A stretch of 64,000 nt of DNA from a virus. Position 1 is the stretch's first letter; every line of letters starts with the position of its first letter. A program made the translations under genes and the position numbers. Positions 44,431-52,077 of this stretch are shown here, piece after piece. Under the pieces are notes generated by a model, which saw only the letters and a list, made by a program, of their open reading frames with translations, ran no database searches and had not been told where the DNA came from. The stretch is taken from positions 1-64,000 of IMG/VR virus record IMGVR_UViG_3300042567_002119. One strand, given 5' to 3'.

Positions 44431-44739
44431 TTAAGAATTTAAAGGTTCAGGTGAAGTAGGTTCTTCTTTAGCCTTAACCTTTTTCCCATTAACTATGTTC
44501 TTAACTCCAAGTAGAGCTGCTCCAATTGTAGTGAACATTACTGATTGATTAATAATGTCAATAGACTTGTCTATAAACATTTTGTCAATGCAACCTAGAA
44601 AAAAACAGATTCCTCCAATAAAAATGATGTAAAGTCCAGCGCTTGATGTTCCAGATGTTTTACCGCTGTCGTTTGATGTCATTTCACCGAATGAAAACTT
44701 CTTAATGTCTCCGAGATTTTGAATTTTCATATTAGCCAT
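44431..44739 (-). CDS. Small two-helix membrane protein
   Basis: 102 residues from MANMKIQNLG. Hydrophobic segments are at about 37-54 and 64-82, with a charged Lys/Glu/Pro tail. Start chosen because it lies seven bases after the metallopeptidase stop. Function unknown. Confidence 0.68.
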   Translation of the reverse strand: MANMKIQNLGDIKKFSFGEMTSNDSGKTSGTSSAGLYIIFIGGICFFLGCIDKMFIDKSIDIINQSVMFTTIGAALLGVKNIVNGKKVKAKEEPTSPEPLNS

Positions 44740-44746
44740 GATTTTT

Positions 44747-45544
44747 TTAGTTGACGTAATCTTGAAGTGCCACTTCAAGTGTGTCTGTGTTCTCAAGTTC
44801 TGACGATTGCTCGTCATAGTATTCGTTATATCGTTTCTCTAAAATTGCAGAAGCTTCACCGTATCCTAAATTCTCTAGGATTCGGATAGCTAACCAGTCA
44901 GCTTCTCTCTCCTGTCTCTCGTCGTAAGCTGCCATTCCTCGGTCAGAGCCTCCGTGATTTAGTAGTGAATGCGAAATTTCATGTGCTTCGATTGCCAACA
45001 GATGGTCGTCTCCTAGATTCTGAGACTCAACTTCCTGTCCATCGACGAATATTGTTTTTGAAACCATATCAGCGAAAGCAATTCCTAAGCTATCAAATAT
45101 TTTTGCAACTTTTGCATAGAGCTCATCGTCCGAGAAAAGAACAATGACTGTCCATTCGGGATCAATTTCGCTTTTCCAAACCGCATCCTCTGCGCTTTCA
45201 GATAAGTTATACTTCTTCATTTTTGAAGCACGTTGACCAGTTAAGTCTCTCCATAATTCTCTGACGTCTGGCTGGGCAAGTGTATCTGCCTGAACCATTG
45301 AGTAAAATTGATTATCTGAATTCTGCATCATTGCGAACCATTCTTCAAGGCTAGGTTTTTTAGACAGAGCCTCAATTCGAGGTTTTAGTCTTCTAAACAT
45401 TGGAAATAGCTCAGTTTCGTACTTATCTCCAGTTTGTGGATTACGTCCGAATTTTCTGTTAATATCAAGTTCCGTTAACTTCCTTAGGGGTCTTGGATTA
45501 TGATTTTCATTTAACCAATCGCTATATGTTGATAAAAGTTTCAT
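44747..45544 (-). CDS. Tagged zinc metallopeptidase
   Basis: 265 residues. STYSDWLNE-N (about 5-14) matches the targeting pattern. HEISH (188-192) is the zinc-binding HExxH. It is followed about 20 residues later by ERQEREADWLA, which supplies a third Glu ligand as in gluzincins. This arrangement resembles ImmA/M48-type host-acting peptidases, but the upstream domain (1-170) is unrecognised. If packaged, it could cut a host protein on entry (inference). The late motif lies only 7 bases before the ATG. Confidence 0.8.
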   Translation of the reverse strand: MKLLSTYSDWLNENHNPRPLRKLTELDINRKFGRNPQTGDKYETELFPMFRRLKPRIEALSKKPSLEEWFAMMQNSDNQFYSMVQADTLAQPDVRELWRDLTGQRASKMKKYNLSESAEDAVWKSEIDPEWTVIVLFSDDELYAKVAKIFDSLGIAFADMVSKTIFVDGQEVESQNLGDDHLLAIEAHEISHSLLNHGGSDRGMAAYDERQEREADWLAIRILENLGYGEASAILEKRYNEYYDEQSSELENTDTLEVALQDYVN

Positions 45545-45551
45545 TACAGGT

Positions 45552-45578
45552 TTATTTATCCCAAGCGCAGATAAATAA
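45552..45578. promoter_or_regulatory. Divergent pair of late-type promoter motifs
   Basis: Minus-strand ATAAATAA at 45552-45559 for the metallopeptidase (7 bases from ATG) and plus-strand ATAAATAA at 45571-45578 for the gene at 45596 (17 bases from ATG). Confidence 0.62.
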
Positions 45579-45595
45579 CAAGAAAATCATAAGTA

Positions 45596-46057
45596 ATGAT
45601 TCATAAATATCAACAATGGCTTGATGAATCTGAGAAACTAGAGGCAGTTGATACGCCGGTAACACCAGACGCTCCAGTTGAAGCTCCAGCAGAAGTTCCA
45701 GCGGAACCGGTTGCAGAAGTTCCAGCTGAGACTCCAGTTGATGCCGGGATTCCAGCAGAGGCTCCGGTTGAAGACGACACAGCCGAATCAGAAATTGAAA
45801 AGTATCAAGAACTAGACACAGCTAGAAGAGATGCAATTAAAGCCTTTAAAAAGAAACAAGAAGAATTTTTAGAAATTCCTAATGAGATTCGTAAGAGTCC
45901 AGTCGAAGAGGCTGATAAAACAAAGGTCGAGACATTAAAGAGCGAATTAGTTGAACTTAATAAGACAATGAAAGACTCTATTAAAGCTTGGGACAACTTT
46001 AATTCTGAAGCCTTAGGGTTAGCAGATGATGAGACCTCTGAAGAGTACGAACCTTAA
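45596..46057 (+). CDS. Tagged protein with PAE repeats
   Basis: 153 residues. MIHKYQQWLDE-S is an exact tag match. Residues about 20-60 are irregular repeats of Val-Pro-Ala-Glu (VEAPAEVPAEPVAEVPAETP). Repeats of this type form stiff, extended, acidic linkers. The rest (about 65-150) is helical and charged. No enzyme domain seen; perhaps a head-packaged structural or DNA-mimic protein. Confidence 0.7.
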   Translation: MIHKYQQWLDESEKLEAVDTPVTPDAPVEAPAEVPAEPVAEVPAETPVDAGIPAEAPVEDDTAESEIEKYQELDTARRDAIKAFKKKQEEFLEIPNEIRKSPVEEADKTKVETLKSELVELNKTMKDSIKAWDNFNSEALGLADDETSEEYEP

Positions 46058-46077
46058 AAAATATCAACTCTGGTAAC

Positions 46078-46266
46078 ATGAAAAATTTAGTTAACAGTTT
46101 TACGAAATTCGTAAACGAGAGCTGGGATCCAAGTGATGCTTTCTCTGGTGAGACTTCAAACTGTTGCGGTGCTCCTATTATGATGGGCGATATTTGCTCT
46201 GATTGTAAAGAACATTGTGAAGCAGAAGAAGACGAAGAAGATTACGAAGACGATTATCAACACTAA
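46078..46266 (+). CDS. Tagged mini zinc-ribbon protein with acidic tail
   Basis: 62 residues. NSFTKFVNE-S is an exact tag match. CCGAP...GDICSDCKEHC gives a small zinc-ribbon. The C-terminus is an almost pure Asp/Glu run. Twenty bases after the previous tagged gene, so co-transcribed. Confidence 0.75.
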   Translation: MKNLVNSFTKFVNESWDPSDAFSGETSNCCGAPIMMGDICSDCKEHCEAEEDEEDYEDDYQH

Positions 46267-46303
46267 TAACGGACTTAGGACCGTAAAGTTACGCAAGTAA
46301 CAC

Positions 46304-46344
46304 AAAATCCGAGAAAAGTGTCGCTACCGATCTCGGATTTTTTT
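46304..46344 (+). terminator. Rho-independent terminator
   Basis: AAATCCGAGA pairs with TCTCGGATTT across a 16-base loop, followed by TTTT. Confidence 0.82.
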
Positions 46345-46427
46345 ATGTGATTAGAATATTATGGGAAAGGTTTGGGTGTGGCCAGTGTGATCTAGTGAGT
46401 GACTGTACTGGTTACAGTAACCAAATA

Positions 46428-46631
46428 TTAGCCGAATTTTGCAATGCTCTTGTACCGCTTCTTAATATCTTCGATCTCGGCCATTGCTGCGTTAAACTTG
46501 CCCTTGATCTCATCGTTTACTGTGAAGTCTAATATAACTTGACAGTTCGGGCAAACCGATACAGGATGTTGCATTATGAATTGTAGGTCGATACCTAATG
46601 GAGTTCTACATGCTGGACAAGGTAATGCCAT
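46428..46631 (-). CDS. Small zinc-ribbon protein
   Basis: 67 residues. CPACRTPLGI and CPNCQVIL (two CxxC pairs, about 5-30) form a zinc ribbon, followed by a coiled-coil helix. It begins one base after the stop of the upstream gene. Function unknown. Confidence 0.75.
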   Translation of the reverse strand: MALPCPACRTPLGIDLQFIMQHPVSVCPNCQVILDFTVNDEIKGKFNAAMAEIEDIKKRYKSIAKFG

Positions 46632-46632
46632 A

Positions 46633-47346
46633 TTAAGAGGTTTTGTCAGTATGACCTACATCATCTAATTTTTGAATTAACATCTCAACCAGTCTGGAAA
46701 CGGCTTCAGGTTTTTCGTCCTTTTTGAATTTAACTTTCACGGTTGCCATGCCAGCTTTGCTATCAGAGTTTGGTGCATTACTGTCAACTGAAATATTGGT
46801 TACAGTATGCGTGTAGTCAGACGCAGTTGAGACTCCAAGCAGTTTGCAAGTCTCGTCGTCTGCTTCACCAGTCTGCGGAATCCTGTTTTTTAATTGGTAA
46901 CGCATTAGGGCTTCTCTACATTTTGGGCCAATAACTCCGTCAACTCCATTCTTCTTGGCGCCGGTTTTCCCAAGTAGAGTCTTATATGGCTCTCCTAATT
47001 TAACTAGAGCCTCTTGAACTCCACGAATAGTTTGATCCTCAATCTTCTTAAAAATCGGTAAAATATTCTCTTTAAGACTGGATGGTGTCTTATCGTCTGA
47101 TGCAAGTAATCTGATATCAAAGTCTATTTCCAGTTCTTCTAGTCCCATTGACGAATGGTCAGCTAAGATATAGAGAGGAATTTCCAAGGTCTTGTCTCCG
47201 AGCAAAAATGTTTTAGTCAGAGGTTCGCCTTCCGGTGTAAAGTACTTTGAAATAGTATTAATGTGTTGTCTTTCCTGAATACCGAGAACGATTAACGCTG
47301 CTTCTTGTAGACCGCCGAGTAATTCTTCTAGATTAATTTTAGCCAT
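46633..47346 (-). CDS. DUF2589-operon-type protein with peptidoglycan-binding-like end
   Basis: 237 residues from MAKINLEELLGG. The N-terminal domain (about 1-110) ends in a hydrophobic beta section (LEIPLYILADHSSMGLEELEIDF). This resembles the second component often found beside DUF2589 genes. A PG_binding_1-like module follows (GVDGVIGPKCREALMRYQ, about 135-152). The C-terminus repeats the acidic/Val beta pattern. An AGTATAAT lies 22 bases upstream. Confidence 0.62.
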   Translation of the reverse strand: MAKINLEELLGGLQEAALIVLGIQERQHINTISKYFTPEGEPLTKTFLLGDKTLEIPLYILADHSSMGLEELEIDFDIRLLASDDKTPSSLKENILPIFKKIEDQTIRGVQEALVKLGEPYKTLLGKTGAKKNGVDGVIGPKCREALMRYQLKNRIPQTGEADDETCKLLGVSTASDYTHTVTNISVDSNAPNSDSKAGMATVKVKFKKDEKPEAVSRLVEMLIQKLDDVGHTDKTS

Positions 47347-47368
47347 AGTTGTGCGATTTGTATTAATA

Positions 47369-47376
47369 ATTATACT
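47369..47376 (-). promoter_or_regulatory. AGTATAAT promoter motif
   Basis: Minus strand GTAGTATAATTATTA, 22 bases before the start at 47346. Confidence 0.5.
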
Positions 47377-47395
47377 ACTCAAGCTGAATCGGTTT

Positions 47396-47428
47396 AAACA
47401 AAAAAGAGACCAGATAAACTGGTCTCCT
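47396..47428 (-). terminator. Rho-independent terminator
   Basis: On the minus strand GAGACCAG-TTTAT-CTGGTCTC followed by a T run. Confidence 0.88.
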
Positions 47429-47453
47429 TAGGGGTTTATTGTCCGATTACTGA

Positions 47454-48050
47454 TTACTTGTTTGGATCAGCCGTAAGAGGAATTAAAGTTGGCTCTAACA
47501 TTTGAGTCAAATAGTCAGAAAGCTTTAACATACCTTCAGTTGCAGGTAATTGCTCAGCGTGTACTTTTACATTGTACTTTGCAGAGTTATCTGTGCTACG
47601 TGTGTTCTCTTTGTGAGTCGCAACTTTACCAGCCATGCTCACCGAGTACTTCATTCCCCAGAATCCGCCAGAAGCAGAAGCTTGAATTGAAGATTCAGTA
47701 TCAGTGCTTGATTTGTCTACTTCAGAAGTTTTTACTTCCATTGAGAATTCAATATCAGCTGATGTGATAGCTAATGAAGGAAGTGGAACTAAAGGTAACA
47801 TAGGAACCTTTGAGTATAAAGTTTGAACTGTTTGTTCGCCGGTTGTACCGTCAGTAACAACTCGGTTCATTTCTACATCCAAAGAACGAGCTTGAGTTTT
47901 GCCGTCTTTGTCTGTTACGAATGCAACTTCAGAAATATATTTCCACGTTACATCGTTTAATTTTGCTTGCCCTTTTGCCATACCTACAATCGGAGACACA
48001 ATAAGGTCTTCAATTGGTAATCCAGCAAATTGTTGTGCGATGTCTGCCAT
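47454..48050 (-). CDS. DUF2589-family protein
   Basis: 198 residues. FAGLPIEDLIVSPIVGMAKGQAKLN (read in parts, about 8-32) matches the DUF2589 family. So do VPLLPLPSL-type (PMLPLVPLPSLAI, about 82-94) and FSMEVKTSE (about 102-110). The family is uncharacterised, occurs in Bacteroidetes and others, and often comes with sister genes of similar layout. Late-type promoter and own terminator make it a single-gene unit here. Confidence 0.82.
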   Translation of the reverse strand: MADIAQQFAGLPIEDLIVSPIVGMAKGQAKLNDVTWKYISEVAFVTDKDGKTQARSLDVEMNRVVTDGTTGEQTVQTLYSKVPMLPLVPLPSLAITSADIEFSMEVKTSEVDKSSTDTESSIQASASGGFWGMKYSVSMAGKVATHKENTRSTDNSAKYNVKVHAEQLPATEGMLKLSDYLTQMLEPTLIPLTADPNK

Positions 48051-48069
48051 TTGTAATCTGGTTTTTTTA

Positions 48070-48077
48070 TTATTTAT
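48070..48077 (-). promoter_or_regulatory. Late-type promoter motif ATAAATAA
   Basis: Minus strand GGATAAATAA, 19 bases before the start at 48050. Confidence 0.62.
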
Positions 48078-48095
48078 CCAAACACAGTTTCATTA

Positions 48096-48749
48096 TTACT
48101 TAACCTTGAACCTATATCCTGTCAATTTCTCTACATCAGCTGGTTTAACCTTCCATTTATCAAGACCCACCGGTTTGTCGGGTGTATTATTAAAAATATA
48201 AGCCTCAAACGTTTTTGTCCTCTTAATAAAAATAACTTTCCAACATTTAGTCGGCACTGACGTCGTTCCAATTTTCTTGGCTGCTCCGACTGAACCGCAC
48301 CATACCATAACTGAATCGTATTGGCTAGCAAGTTCTCTGGTTCGGACCTCTAATCTTTTCCAGTCTCCAGCATTTAAGGAATGGTATTGAGGAGCCATGT
48401 TTGAAAAGTAGAAGCACTCTTCTTGTAGAACTGGGCTGCACTGGTTATCTGCAGCCGGGCACATGTGACCTCTATCGGTTCCTGAACCTACATAATCTTC
48501 CATAAGATCAGTTTCAGCTGGAAGTAATGGATCTGGCGCGAATCTGTCCTTGCGTGCAACCTTTGAGCCTGGACATTCAAGACGGGCTTTTGTGTCCCAC
48601 CATTCAACCTTAAGAGAATAGTGTAACTGCTTACTATAATAAGCAGTATAGCCTTTGTGTTCTAATTTAACAGTAGTTGGCTCTGGAACAAAGCCAGTAG
48701 CCGTAATTAATAAAATTAGTGATACTATGAATAATTTAACGGTTTTCAT
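48096..48749 (-). CDS. Secreted DNA/RNA non-specific endonuclease
   Basis: 217 residues. A signal peptide occupies about residues 1-20 (LFIVSLILLITATGF). TDRGHMCPAADN (about 91-102) is the DRGH active-site motif of EndA/NUC1-type beta-beta-alpha-metal nucleases, and FYFSNMAPQ follows. It should act in the periplasm or outside the cell on DNA and RNA. Possible uses are recycling released host DNA, removing competing DNA, or reducing viscosity at lysis. It starts five bases after the patatin gene in one operon. Confidence 0.92.
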   Translation of the reverse strand: MKTVKLFIVSLILLITATGFVPEPTTVKLEHKGYTAYYSKQLHYSLKVEWWDTKARLECPGSKVARKDRFAPDPLLPAETDLMEDYVGSGTDRGHMCPAADNQCSPVLQEECFYFSNMAPQYHSLNAGDWKRLEVRTRELASQYDSVMVWCGSVGAAKKIGTTSVPTKCWKVIFIKRTKTFEAYIFNNTPDKPVGLDKWKVKPADVEKLTGYRFKVK

Positions 48750-48754
48750 ATTCT

Positions 48755-49717
48755 TTATTTAAGGAAATTTTTAATATTAGTCATTGTTTTTTTATTACTA
48801 ATAATATCTTTATTTACTTTATCAACAATGTATTGAGTAGTAGCCGGTCTTGAATCTGACATGTCGCTTTTCTTTTCATCATCAATCTCTAATTGAACTC
48901 TTAAATACTTTTCTAATATTTGTTGACATTCGTAAACAACTGATTTAGAAGAGGCTTGCATCATAACTGTTGTTATAGGTTGTGCCCAATTAGCTATACC
49001 CCAACTTTCAGTTTTAATACCTAACGATTCTGAATGATTTCCGGTGCCTAACGATAAGCATTCAATATCTTCTATCTTAATACCCGGTCTTGTTTTAAGA
49101 ACTTCAGCAACTGCTGCCATTGCTGGATTGTTAATGTAAACACCACCATCCACTAAGATCCGGTCTTTGCCATCAAACACCATTTCGTATGACGGTAAGT
49201 AGGTCGGCGCGGCTGACGTAGCCCGACAAACATCTTTTAATCTAACATCAAATCGTTCTTTAGACCATTTAGCAGTTCTAGTTTTAAACATAATAACTTC
49301 ATTGTTCTTTAGGTCATACGAACTAACGATGATAGGCTTTAGTGATTGCGATATCATCATATCACCAAAATAATTTTCCAATAAACCGTCTAAACCTTTT
49401 GGAGAGAATTTAGGATTAAATACTGAATTAACTCCTCTAATTACTTTAGCTAATATATTTTTACTATAAGGGAAAATAACATTACCTTTAGTTGTGTAAA
49501 GTTCTATTAGCTGGTCGATTGTTAAATAAGGATTAACTCCGTCTTTCGTACAAGTTAATCCGCATGCAATAATACCGCCAGTTGAGGTACCTACTATGAC
49601 ATCAAATAATTCGTGTATTTTTTTACCTTGCTGATTTTCAATTTCTTTAAGGATAAGTAATGGAACGATTCCTCTTAATCCACCACCGTCTATTGATAAT
49701 ATTCTAACTTTACTCAT
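48755..49717 (-). CDS. Patatin-like phospholipase
   Basis: 320 residues. The oxyanion hole is GGGLRG (11-16), the nucleophile elbow GTSTGG (Ser45), and the dyad Asp is in VDGGVYINNP (about 187-196). These are the complete signatures of patatin lipases and of the CBASS effector CapV. No CD-NTase or other CBASS gene lies nearby. It lacks a signal peptide and would attack membranes from inside. A lysis aid or a virus-encoded membrane-remodelling role is plausible; both are inference. Late-type promoter. Confidence 0.93.
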   Translation of the reverse strand: MSKVRILSIDGGGLRGIVPLLILKEIENQQGKKIHELFDVIVGTSTGGIIACGLTCTKDGVNPYLTIDQLIELYTTKGNVIFPYSKNILAKVIRGVNSVFNPKFSPKGLDGLLENYFGDMMISQSLKPIIVSSYDLKNNEVIMFKTRTAKWSKERFDVRLKDVCRATSAAPTYLPSYEMVFDGKDRILVDGGVYINNPAMAAVAEVLKTRPGIKIEDIECLSLGTGNHSESLGIKTESWGIANWAQPITTVMMQASSKSVVYECQQILEKYLRVQLEIDDEKKSDMSDSRPATTQYIVDKVNKDIISNKKTMTNIKNFLK

Positions 49718-49748
49718 ACGTGTATTTTTATTTTTATTTTTTACTAGG

Positions 49749-49756
49749 TTATTTAT
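49749..49756 (-). promoter_or_regulatory. Late-type promoter motif ATAAATAA
   Basis: Minus strand CCGGATAAATAACCTAGTA, 31 bases before the patatin start; nearly the same block recurs at 52023. Confidence 0.6.
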
Positions 49757-49766
49757 CCGGATTTTA

Positions 49767-49774
49767 AGTATAAT
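49767..49774 (+). promoter_or_regulatory. AGTATAAT promoter 6 bases before ATG (leaderless)
   Basis: TATAAT, AACTAT, then ATG at 49781, divergent from the late motif on the opposite strand. Confidence 0.6.
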
Positions 49775-49780
49775 AACTAT

Positions 49781-50326
49781 ATGAAAAAGCTAATACATAT
49801 CATACTTTTTAGTTTTGCGATTAGCGCAACTGCTCAAGATTCTGAAAATAAAATCTTTTTAGAATTGGTGAATGCTCACAGAGCAAGTCACGGGCTTAGT
49901 CCAGTAGAATACTCAGCTACTCTCGACTCTGCTGTAACTCTTCATGTCAATTGGATGATACGTGCTGACACATTGGAGCACTACGAATATCCATTAACTC
50001 CAGATGGAATTTACTACACCGGCCCTCTTACCCGAATTGAAAAATTTGATCAGGACTGGAAGAAACACTTTTCACGATATAGTTTCAGAGAAAATGTCGG
50101 TGCTCATTATAAAATCAGCAGTAATTATAACTCACTAAAATCGGTTAACGTTGATAAATCAACCGTTATTATAATATTCAACGAATGGGTTAAATCAGCT
50201 AGTCATAATGCAGCGCTGCTCGACCCAAAAGTAACAGTAGCAGCATTCGATATAAACGGCGGCTATGATACTCAAAAGAACCGATTCTCAGCATACGCAA
50301 ACTGTCTGTTTGCGGTTAAGCTATAA
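49781..50326 (+). CDS. Secreted CAP/SCP-domain protein
   Basis: 181 residues. A signal peptide (about 1-18, cut after TAQ) precedes a CAP domain. LVNAHRASHGLSPVEY is the first helix, followed by HVNWMIRADTLEH, RENVGAHY and WVKSASHNAALL. The His and Glu residues form the usual shallow cavity. CAP proteins in bacteria and phages are secreted, with unclear activity (lipid binding or proteolysis). A second divergent copy is encoded at 52078. Terminator directly downstream. Confidence 0.85.
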   Translation: MKKLIHIILFSFAISATAQDSENKIFLELVNAHRASHGLSPVEYSATLDSAVTLHVNWMIRADTLEHYEYPLTPDGIYYTGPLTRIEKFDQDWKKHFSRYSFRENVGAHYKISSNYNSLKSVNVDKSTVIIIFNEWVKSASHNAALLDPKVTVAAFDINGGYDTQKNRFSAYANCLFAVKL

Positions 50327-50327
50327 C

Positions 50328-50356
50328 AAAAAAGCCGAACTAGGTTCGGCTTTTTT
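50328..50356 (+). terminator. Bidirectional terminator
   Basis: AAAAAAGCCGAAC and GTTCGGCTTTTTT, perfect stem, between convergent genes. Confidence 0.92.
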
Positions 50357-50372
50357 CTGGTGTAAATTAGTA

Positions 50373-51992
50373 TTAAAATATCGGGCATGCAGTAGAGCTT
50401 CCACCTTTATACATTGGTACTTTAGGTAAAGCGGTTCCGAATTGAATTCTAGGTAACTCAATTTGGAATGATTCATCAGACCATGTAATTACTGAGTTCC
50501 ATTCTCCACTAGGAGTTGCAGTTGACTTAACTGGAGTAGGTTCGGTTGATGTGATTGTATACGTTAACTGGAAGAACGCAACTGCATATCTCCATGGTCC
50601 GTAAGTTGCTTGGTACTCTGGAGTTCTTGCTCCAGGTTTACCCCACTTAGCATCAGTTTTATCTTTATCAGTCCAGTCAGGACCTCTATTCGGTTCAGCT
50701 AAATTTTTAGCATCAACGGTTGGTGCAATAGTTATTCCGTTTTCAGTAAGAGCGGCAGCTAGCGCGCTATTAATAGACGCAAGTCTATCGTTTGCTAACG
50801 CAACGTTATTTTCCTTCTTTGAGGTTTTATCAGCTGACTTGTAAGTCGTTCCTACTTGTGAAGTACTTGCATAACCCCAAGTTGAAACAGCTGTAATTGT
50901 ACCGCCGGCTGCTTTAACTGCATCTACTGCAGATTTAACAGTTGCGGCTAATTCAGCTTGAGCAGTAGGTTGAATAGTCACTCCATCATCTGGAAATAAC
51001 TGTAAACCCTTTTGGAAAGCTGGGCTCTTAGCGTTACCGTTTGCACTTTCAGGATATGAAAAAGCCTGAACAACTGGGGCAGCTGGTGCAGCTGGTGTTC
51101 CAGCGACAACTGTAATTTTTTCGTTCTTTGGTGCAATGTATAAATTCGTAGCAACTAAAATTGCTTTATCGAAAGTTACATTAGGATCCTTTTTACGAGC
51201 AGCATACGCTTCAGCTTTTGCTTTAAAGTTATCTAGCATAGACTTCTTTTCAGTATCGCTTAACGACATTGAGGCTATCCAGTATTGACTGACTGTTGCT
51301 TTATTGGTTCTCTGTGCAATCAGGAATTTAGCAGAAGTTAAAGGATCTACCATTAATTCCTTGCTTGCATTAGTATTTAATCGGTAAGCAGTTAGTGCTT
51401 TCTTAAGAGTATCCATGACCTGAGGCTTGGCTAGTTCAGCAATCACATCAATTTTTTTACCGCCAGTATCGAATACTCCATCAGTTAGAGCACCTGGTAT
51501 AATTGAACCGAATAGAGCTGATGTTCTTAATTCGAAACCTTCAGTCTTTGCAGTCTTTAATAAGTCAACCGCTTGTTTAAGTTGAGCTAGCTTTTCTGGA
51601 GTTACCCCAGCCTTTGCACCGTTTGCAATAATTGAATCTGCTACTTTATAAAACATATCTGCTCTAGGAGCTGCACCCTTAACCGTACCGCCGCCTGTCC
51701 AGTAATATATCGATTTTAGGGAACGTAATCTGTCAGTTTTAGCAGATGAACTCTTTTTAAGAAGCGATTTGAATAAGTTGAGGTCGCCCTCTCCGTTTTT
51801 CCACCATTGCATTACAGATTCGTAAGCTGGGTGAGCTTTTATTTCAGCAGAGTCTGCTGCCATTGCTGCATTTACTAAACCTGCACGATCGCCAGCTTTG
51901 TAAAGAGCACCAATATCAGTTCCTTCAGCTTCTGCGATTAACAAGTTTTCGTTTAACCAGCTAGAGTAGCCTTTAATAATTGAATGTTTCAT
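50373..51992 (-). CDS. Tagged protein with OmpA-like C-terminal domain (A)
   Basis: 539 residues. KGYSSWLNE-N matches the tag pattern exactly, and a second possible site LIAE-A follows at about 20. Residues 25-290 are helical, Ala/Lys-rich. About 330-455 looks like a divergent OmpA-type fold: LQLFPDDGVTIQPTAQAEL, then ALANDRLASINSALAAAL in place of the usual N-x-x-L-x-x-x-R-A peptidoglycan-binding helix. The C-terminus is beta-rich. A divergent paralogue lies at 52653-53906. It could bind the cell wall after release from the head (inference). Confidence 0.68.
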   Translation of the reverse strand: MKHSIIKGYSSWLNENLLIAEAEGTDIGALYKAGDRAGLVNAAMAADSAEIKAHPAYESVMQWWKNGEGDLNLFKSLLKKSSSAKTDRLRSLKSIYYWTGGGTVKGAAPRADMFYKVADSIIANGAKAGVTPEKLAQLKQAVDLLKTAKTEGFELRTSALFGSIIPGALTDGVFDTGGKKIDVIAELAKPQVMDTLKKALTAYRLNTNASKELMVDPLTSAKFLIAQRTNKATVSQYWIASMSLSDTEKKSMLDNFKAKAEAYAARKKDPNVTFDKAILVATNLYIAPKNEKITVVAGTPAAPAAPVVQAFSYPESANGNAKSPAFQKGLQLFPDDGVTIQPTAQAELAATVKSAVDAVKAAGGTITAVSTWGYASTSQVGTTYKSADKTSKKENNVALANDRLASINSALAAALTENGITIAPTVDAKNLAEPNRGPDWTDKDKTDAKWGKPGARTPEYQATYGPWRYAVAFFQLTYTITSTEPTPVKSTATPSGEWNSVITWSDESFQIELPRIQFGTALPKVPMYKGGSSTACPIF

Positions 51993-52022
51993 TAACTATG
52001 TCTATTTTTATTTTGTACTAGG

Positions 52023-52030
52023 TTATTTAT
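52023..52030 (-). promoter_or_regulatory. Late-type promoter motif ATAAATAA
   Basis: Minus strand CGAATAAATAACCTAGTA, 30 bases before the start at 51992. Confidence 0.6.
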
Positions 52031-52042
52031 TCGAGTTTTTAG

Positions 52043-52049
52043 GTATAAT
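52043..52049 (+). promoter_or_regulatory. GTATAAT promoter motif
   Basis: AGGTATAATAACTATATAAC lies 28 bases before the ATG at 52078. It is a near copy of the 49767 block but with extra leader, so this copy is not leaderless. Confidence 0.5.
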
Positions 52050-52077
52050 AACTATATAACCAAGTAATAAACAAGCC

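Noticed and set aside
46345-46427. Coding potential in the gap before the 46428 zinc-ribbon gene
   Set aside because: Only very short ORFs; contains a small palindrome GGTTACAGTAACC but nothing else recognisable.
48755-49717. CBASS defence operon
   Set aside because: Only the patatin is present; neither a CD-NTase nor Cap2/Cap3 genes are nearby.
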